A DNA stretch of 8,725 bases from Oscillospiraceae bacterium. Lineage in GTDB: Bacteria > Bacillota > Clostridia > Oscillospirales > Ruminococcaceae. The notes beneath the pieces are model-generated. The model was not told where the DNA came from. It was given only the letters and a program-made list of their open reading frames with translations, and did no database searches. Shown one piece after another: positions 6,670 to 8,725 of the stretch (position 1 is its first letter; the number at the start of each line of letters is the position of its first letter). The position numbers were made by a program, and so were the translations under genes. The stretch is taken from positions 1-8,725 of the forward strand of contig DXWR01000271.1 of assembly GCA_019416775.1 (NCBI GenBank), read 5' to 3'.

Positions 6670-6699
6670 ATTATACCATAGAGAGCGCGGGATTTGCAA
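6670..6699 (-). promoter_or_regulatory. SigA-type promoter of the glycosyltransferase unit
   Basis: On the minus strand: -35 TTGCAA (6694-6699), an 18-base spacer, and a perfect consensus -10 TATAAT (6670-6675) preceded by TGG. The predicted start is near 6663. Near-palindromes CCGATTAACCGG (6700-6711) and CCGGTTAACGG (6624-6634) flank it and could be regulator sites. Confidence 0.8.
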
Positions 6700-6751
6700 C
6701 CGATTAACCGGCCAAGCTTAACAAAGCCTCTTTCACAGATTTTTAGACATA

Positions 6752-6774
6752 AACCTCTATTTTTTATAGAGGTT
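6752..6774. promoter_or_regulatory. Candidate operator, 9-bp inverted repeat with a third half-site
   Basis: AACCTCTAT (6752-6760) and ATAGAGGTT (6766-6774) form a perfect inverted repeat with a five-base TTTTT centre, and its right arm overlaps the -35 box. The half-site ATAGAGGT recurs at 6800-6807, directly over the end of the -10 box. Three copies bracketing a promoter suit a repressor that occludes RNA polymerase. The regulator is not in the window. Confidence 0.6.
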
Positions 6775-6801
6775 GACCAACTACAAAAAGAGTGGTAAAA
6801 T
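6773..6801 (+). promoter_or_regulatory. SigA-type promoter of the 6897 gene
   Basis: -35 TTGACC (6773-6778), a 17-base spacer, and -10 TAAAAT (6796-6801) preceded by TGG (extended -10). The predicted start near 6808 leaves a leader of about 88 bases. Confidence 0.78.
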
Positions 6802-6896
6802 AGAGGTACAAATTTTAGAGACCCCTTGGGGCAAAATTCCAAGGGAGAAGACCGCTTCCCGAAACCAAGGAGATTGAAACACAAAGGAGAAAGAGC

Positions 6897-7136
6897 ATGA
6901 AAAAATACCTTACCTACTTGTTGCTGGCAGTGGCGGTGCTGGTGATGCTGGCGGGCTGGTTTCTCGTCCCCACTGCAGCCCGCACTCCGGTGCTGGGCGC
7001 CGGTTTGGCGGTGGCAGTGGCAGCGTTGATCAGCGCCATTGTCATCCCCTCTCCGGACAAAGACAAAAAGAAAGCCGCCCAGCAGTCTGGTTTGGAAGGA
7101 GTGTCTCCCTCCCAGCCTGCCTCCGACGCCAAATAA
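6897..7136 (+). CDS. Small two-helix membrane protein
   Basis: A 79-residue protein of no family I recognise. A short basic N-terminus (MKKY) leads into a hydrophobic helix (about residues 5-25). A short PTAARTP turn and a second helix (about 31-51) follow, then a charged tail DKDKKKAAQQ and a Ser/Pro/Ala-rich end. The hairpin topology with both ends in the cytoplasm is an inference from the charge pattern. The ATG has AAAGGAG seven bases upstream, and a clear promoter lies at 6773-6801, so I treat it as a real gene despite its size. It is the only plus-strand gene here, divergent from the glycosyltransferase and convergent with trmB. The repeat-overlapped promoter suggests tight control. The first helix could instead be a signal peptide, which would make the tail extracellular. 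Confidence 0.78.
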   Translation: MKKYLTYLLLAVAVLVMLAGWFLVPTAARTPVLGAGLAVAVAALISAIVIPSPDKDKKKAAQQSGLEGVSPSQPASDAK

Positions 7137-7149
7137 TCCAAAACGAAAC

Positions 7150-7185
7150 AGGACCTGCTTGCGCAAAAACACCGGGGCAGGTCCT
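7150..7185 (+). terminator. Intrinsic terminator between convergent genes
   Basis: AGGACCTGC (7150-7158) and GCAGGTCCT (7177-7185) pair perfectly around an 18-base loop and are followed by ATTTCTTGTCT on the plus strand. On the minus strand the same stem is followed by GTTTCGTTTTGG, so it may stop both the 6897 transcript and trmB. Both T-tracts are interrupted. Confidence 0.75.
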
Positions 7186-7249
7186 ATTTCTTGTCTAAAA
7201 TTAGTTTTAAGTTTTCCCCACAGAAAGCCAAGTGAATTTCCCAACTAAT

Positions 7250-7264
7250 TTTTGCAAAGCAAAA
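7250..7264. repeat. Short A/T hairpin with AAA loop
   Basis: TTTTGC (7250-7255), AAA, GCAAAA (7259-7264). It has the same GCAAAGC apex as hairpins at 23-37 and 226-250. It lies 43 bases beyond the trmB stop codon and lacks a following T-tract, so it is not an obvious terminator. Confidence 0.5.
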
Positions 7265-7306
7265 CGAGGATGTTCTGTTTGGCCCCCAAGGTTTGGAGAA
7301 GAAAGA

Positions 7307-7972
7307 TCATTCTTGCTGACCTTTCGTGGCAATGCAGAAATAGATGGGCAACCCCTGCTCCACAAACCGCAGTTCGTGCTCGGTGGGGTGGTTCTGGGAA
7401 AGCCAAGAGGAGTGGTACAGGTCCCGCTCCACCGCTTTTAACGTATAGCCGGAATCTTCAAAGTAACGAAGGCTGTGGTCGAAAAGCATTTTGTCGTCGG
7501 TTTTAAACCAAATCTCCCCGGCGGGGAAGAAGGTGGCGTACTGCTCCAACTGCCGGGGATGGGTCAGCCGCTTTTTGAACTGTTTGGGGTGATCCCAGGG
7601 GTTGCAGAAATTGATGTAGATCCGTTCCACGGTGTCCTCTGGAGAAAGGATATTGGTAATGCGGCTGATGTCGTAGGGGGTCAGCAGTACGTTGTCCACC
7701 TTCCGCTCTGCCTGGACATAGGCGGCGTTGATGTTGCGGATGGCGCTGGCCAGCACCAAGCTTTTGATGTCGATACCCAGGTAATTGATCTGAGGATTTT
7801 CCACCGCCAGGCTGGCCAAAAACACTCCTTTGCCGCAGCCCAGCTCCAGATGCACCGGCTGGGATTTTTCAAACAAGGAATGCAGGTGTCCCCGGATGGG
7901 AAAGGGATCCGCCAGATAATAAGGGCAGGCCTCCAGTTCCCCTTTGGCCCAGGGTTTGTTGCGCATTCGCAT
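7307..7972 (-). CDS. trmB: tRNA (guanine-N7-)-methyltransferase
   Basis: Transfers methyl from S-adenosylmethionine to N7 of G46 in the variable loop of tRNAs. The 221-residue protein is a single Rossmann-type methyltransferase of normal length. ELGCGKG (43-49) is the SAM-binding loop and GIDIK (66-70) ends strand two. INFCNPW (120-126) followed by KKRLTHPR (133-140) is the family's tRNA/guanine block, FKTDD (156-160) sits in the active-site region and TEHELRF (197-203) near the C-terminus. The usual DPW reads NPW here (Asn124). The ATG at 7972 has GGAAGGTG just upstream, and the protein then starts MRMRNKPWA, as expected. Open frame continues to 8086 but crosses an intrinsic terminator. It is monocistronic, convergent with 6897, with an unusual promoter-then-terminator leader. 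Confidence 0.93.
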   Translation of the reverse strand: MRMRNKPWAKGELEACPYYLADPFPIRGHLHSLFEKSQPVHLELGCGKGVFLASLAVENPQINYLGIDIKSLVLASAIRNINAAYVQAERKVDNVLLTPYDISRITNILSPEDTVERIYINFCNPWDHPKQFKKRLTHPRQLEQYATFFPAGEIWFKTDDKMLFDHSLRYFEDSGYTLKAVERDLYHSSWLSQNHPTEHELRFVEQGLPIYFCIATKGQQE

Positions 7973-8000
7973 GGAATTCACCTTCCGTTTAGAGATTGGC

Positions 8001-8042
8001 AGAAAAAGAAAACAGCCGCTGGATGCACCAAAAGGCGGCTGT
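8001..8042 (-). terminator. Intrinsic terminator upstream of trmB
   Basis: On the minus strand, ACAGCCGC and GCGGCTGT (8035-8042 and 8012-8019) form an 8-bp GC-rich stem with a 15-base loop, followed by TTTCTTTTTCT. It lies 41 bases after the stop of the cysteine-rich gene and only 28 bases before the trmB start codon. Confidence 0.88.
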
Positions 8043-8057
8043 GGGATTTGCTCTTTT

Positions 8058-8086
8058 AGGATACCGGGTTTTGTGAAATTTGTCAA
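8058..8086 (-). promoter_or_regulatory. Promoter-like sequence ahead of the trmB leader terminator
   Basis: On the minus strand: consensus -35 TTGACA (8081-8086), exactly 17 bases, then -10 TATCCT (8058-8063). The -35 box contains the stop codon of the upstream cysteine-rich gene (8083-8085). The predicted start near 8051 is about ten bases before the terminator stem, so a transcript from here meets a terminator before trmB. Confidence 0.65.
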
Positions 8087-8322
8087 CCCTCTTCCCCGGC
8101 AGGAGTGGAGGGCTTTTTGTGTTCCTTTACCCAGTCGGCAAAGTTTTCAAAAAAGTAGGCGTCCGGCTTTTGGCGGTCCTCCACCAGCTTGAAAAAGCAA
8201 GAAGGAATTTCCCCTTGACGTTGGTTTTTCCGCACGCAGGGGGTGCAGCCCTGATCGTGCCGGGAGGGATGGCAGGGACAGTCCAGATCGGTGCAGGTGC
8301 AGTAGCTTTTCCAGTGGTTCAT
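8083..8322 (-). CDS. Small cysteine-rich protein, probable metal binder
   Basis: A 79-residue cytoplasmic protein whose first half is dense in Cys and His: MNHWKSYCTCTDLDCPCH, then HDQGCTPCVRKN and IPSCFF (Cys at 8, 10, 15, 17, 26, 29, 42). Spacing and the closing GEIPSCFF resemble small uncharacterised Clostridia proteins annotated under names such as DUF6485. I am moderately sure of that resemblance and not of any function. The cysteines suggest zinc or iron-sulfur binding. The second half is charged, with an aromatic patch AYFFENFADWVKEH. I chose the ATG at 8322, with AAGGGAG about nine bases upstream. Extension to 8376 would add MCTCCKRS and overlap the preceding gene. It starts 13 bases after that gene's stop, so the two are co-transcribed, and the terminator at 8001-8042 ends the unit. 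Confidence 0.8.
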   Translation of the reverse strand: MNHWKSYCTCTDLDCPCHPSRHDQGCTPCVRKNQRQGEIPSCFFKLVEDRQKPDAYFFENFADWVKEHKKPSTPAGEEG

Positions 8323-8335
8323 GATCCTTGCTCCC

Positions 8336-8722
8336 TTATTTTTCCCCTTTGGACTTCTTTTGCAGCAGGTACACAATGGTCACTGCCAAAGAAATCACGC
8401 CTAAGGCCAGTCCGGCAACGGCTCCCACGGTGTTCCAGCTGCCGGTTTGGACTCCCACCAGCTGCAAAATGGCAAAGACGCTGAAATCTGCCAGCGCCAG
8501 GCAGGCCAAAATCATGGCGGCGGGCTTGAGCTTGCCTTCCGTACCGGTTTTCAGCAGCACCACCAAACTCAGCACGGCGATGACAATCAAAATCAAATCC
8601 ACCACCGTCTCGATGGTCACCCACCAGGTGCCGGAATCGGGCAGCAGCCGGACGATTCCCAGCAGCAGGGCTACAATGGGGTAGTAAAGATCTTCGTTAA
8701 AGTGTTTTTTCACGATGTACAT
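8336..8722 (-). CDS. Four-helix membrane protein, start near the window edge
   Basis: An uncharacterised integral membrane protein of at least 128 residues. Four hydrophobic segments are visible (about residues 13-30, 34-57, 66-89 and 95-119), followed by a short basic cytoplasmic tail QKKSKGEK. There is no recognisable catalytic motif or family signature. An ATG at 8722 gives MYIVKKHFNED, a plausible basic N-terminus. Only three bases lie beyond it in the window and they continue the open frame, so neither the ribosome site nor the true start can be confirmed, and the gene may extend further. It is followed after 13 bases by the cysteine-rich gene, indicating an operon whose promoter lies outside the window. 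Confidence 0.75.
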   Translation of the reverse strand: MYIVKKHFNEDLYYPIVALLLGIVRLLPDSGTWWVTIETVVDLILIVIAVLSLVVLLKTGTEGKLKPAAMILACLALADFSVFAILQLVGVQTGSWNTVGAVAGLALGVISLAVTIVYLLQKKSKGEK

Positions 8723-8725
8723 CCT

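Larger units (their letters stand above)
6520..6896. other. Divergent regulatory region between two genes
   Basis: This 377-base gap holds back-to-back promoters for the glycosyltransferase (minus strand, start near 6663) and the plus-strand membrane protein (start near 6808). The minus-strand leader, about 145 bases, contains two small hairpins: TTGCCG/CGGCAA (6621-6637) and GGCA/TGCC (6602-6616). The plus-strand leader, about 88 bases, contains overlapping inverted repeats. No tRNA or recognised riboswitch is apparent. Confidence 0.65.

Noticed and set aside
6660..7244. 194-codon minus-strand frame opposite the 6897 gene
   Set aside because: It overlaps the plus-strand gene, both divergent promoters and the terminator, and its translation is Gly/Arg/His-rich without motifs.
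7973..8086. N-terminal extension of TrmB from a TTG start
   Set aside because: The extra frame crosses an intrinsic terminator and encodes sequence unlike the family. A good ribosome site precedes 7972.

Overview
The window looks like a chromosomal segment from a gut-type Clostridia relative (Oscillospiraceae/Ruminococcaceae-like). This rests on moderately high GC, strong AGGAGG-type ribosome sites, SigA-like promoters with an extended -10 (TGGTAwAAT) and compact minus-strand operons. The taxonomic placement is an inference from gene flavour, not from a marker gene.

Most of the window (about 246-6519) encodes cell-surface glycan functions, all on the minus strand and transcribed right to left. 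A promoter at 6670-6699 drives a family 2 glycosyltransferase (5575-6519), followed by a small three-helix membrane protein (5254-5562). Next is a class II glutamine-dependent asparagine synthetase (asnB, 3249-5078) with a clear intrinsic terminator at 3178-3212. After a 449-base gap with no convincing gene comes a second transcription unit: rfbA-rfbC-rfbB (1927-2799, 1297-1890, 246-1265). It has its own promoter (2861-2889) beside a perfect 15-bp palindrome. These three enzymes take glucose-1-phosphate to dTDP-4-keto-L-rhamnose. The last enzyme, RmlD, is not in the window. The glycosyltransferase resembles rhamnosyltransferases, so the two units plausibly serve one rhamnose-containing surface polymer.

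Bases 1-250, starting exactly at the rfbB stop codon, form a dense run of about nine short hairpins. Two copies of a double-hairpin module are each enclosed by their own closing stem. This is the least explained structure in the window and may continue beyond the left edge.

On the right, a short plus-strand gene for a two-helix membrane protein (6897-7136) has a good promoter. That promoter is overlapped by an inverted repeat whose half-site recurs just after the -10 box, which looks like an operator. A terminator at 7150-7185 lies between it and the convergent trmB (7307-7972, tRNA m7G46 methyltransferase). Upstream of trmB, a near-consensus promoter is followed within about 10 bases of its predicted start by an intrinsic terminator, so trmB appears to have a terminator inside its own leader. 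The right end holds a cysteine-rich small protein (8083-8322) and a four-helix membrane protein running up to the window edge (8336-8722), both minus strand.
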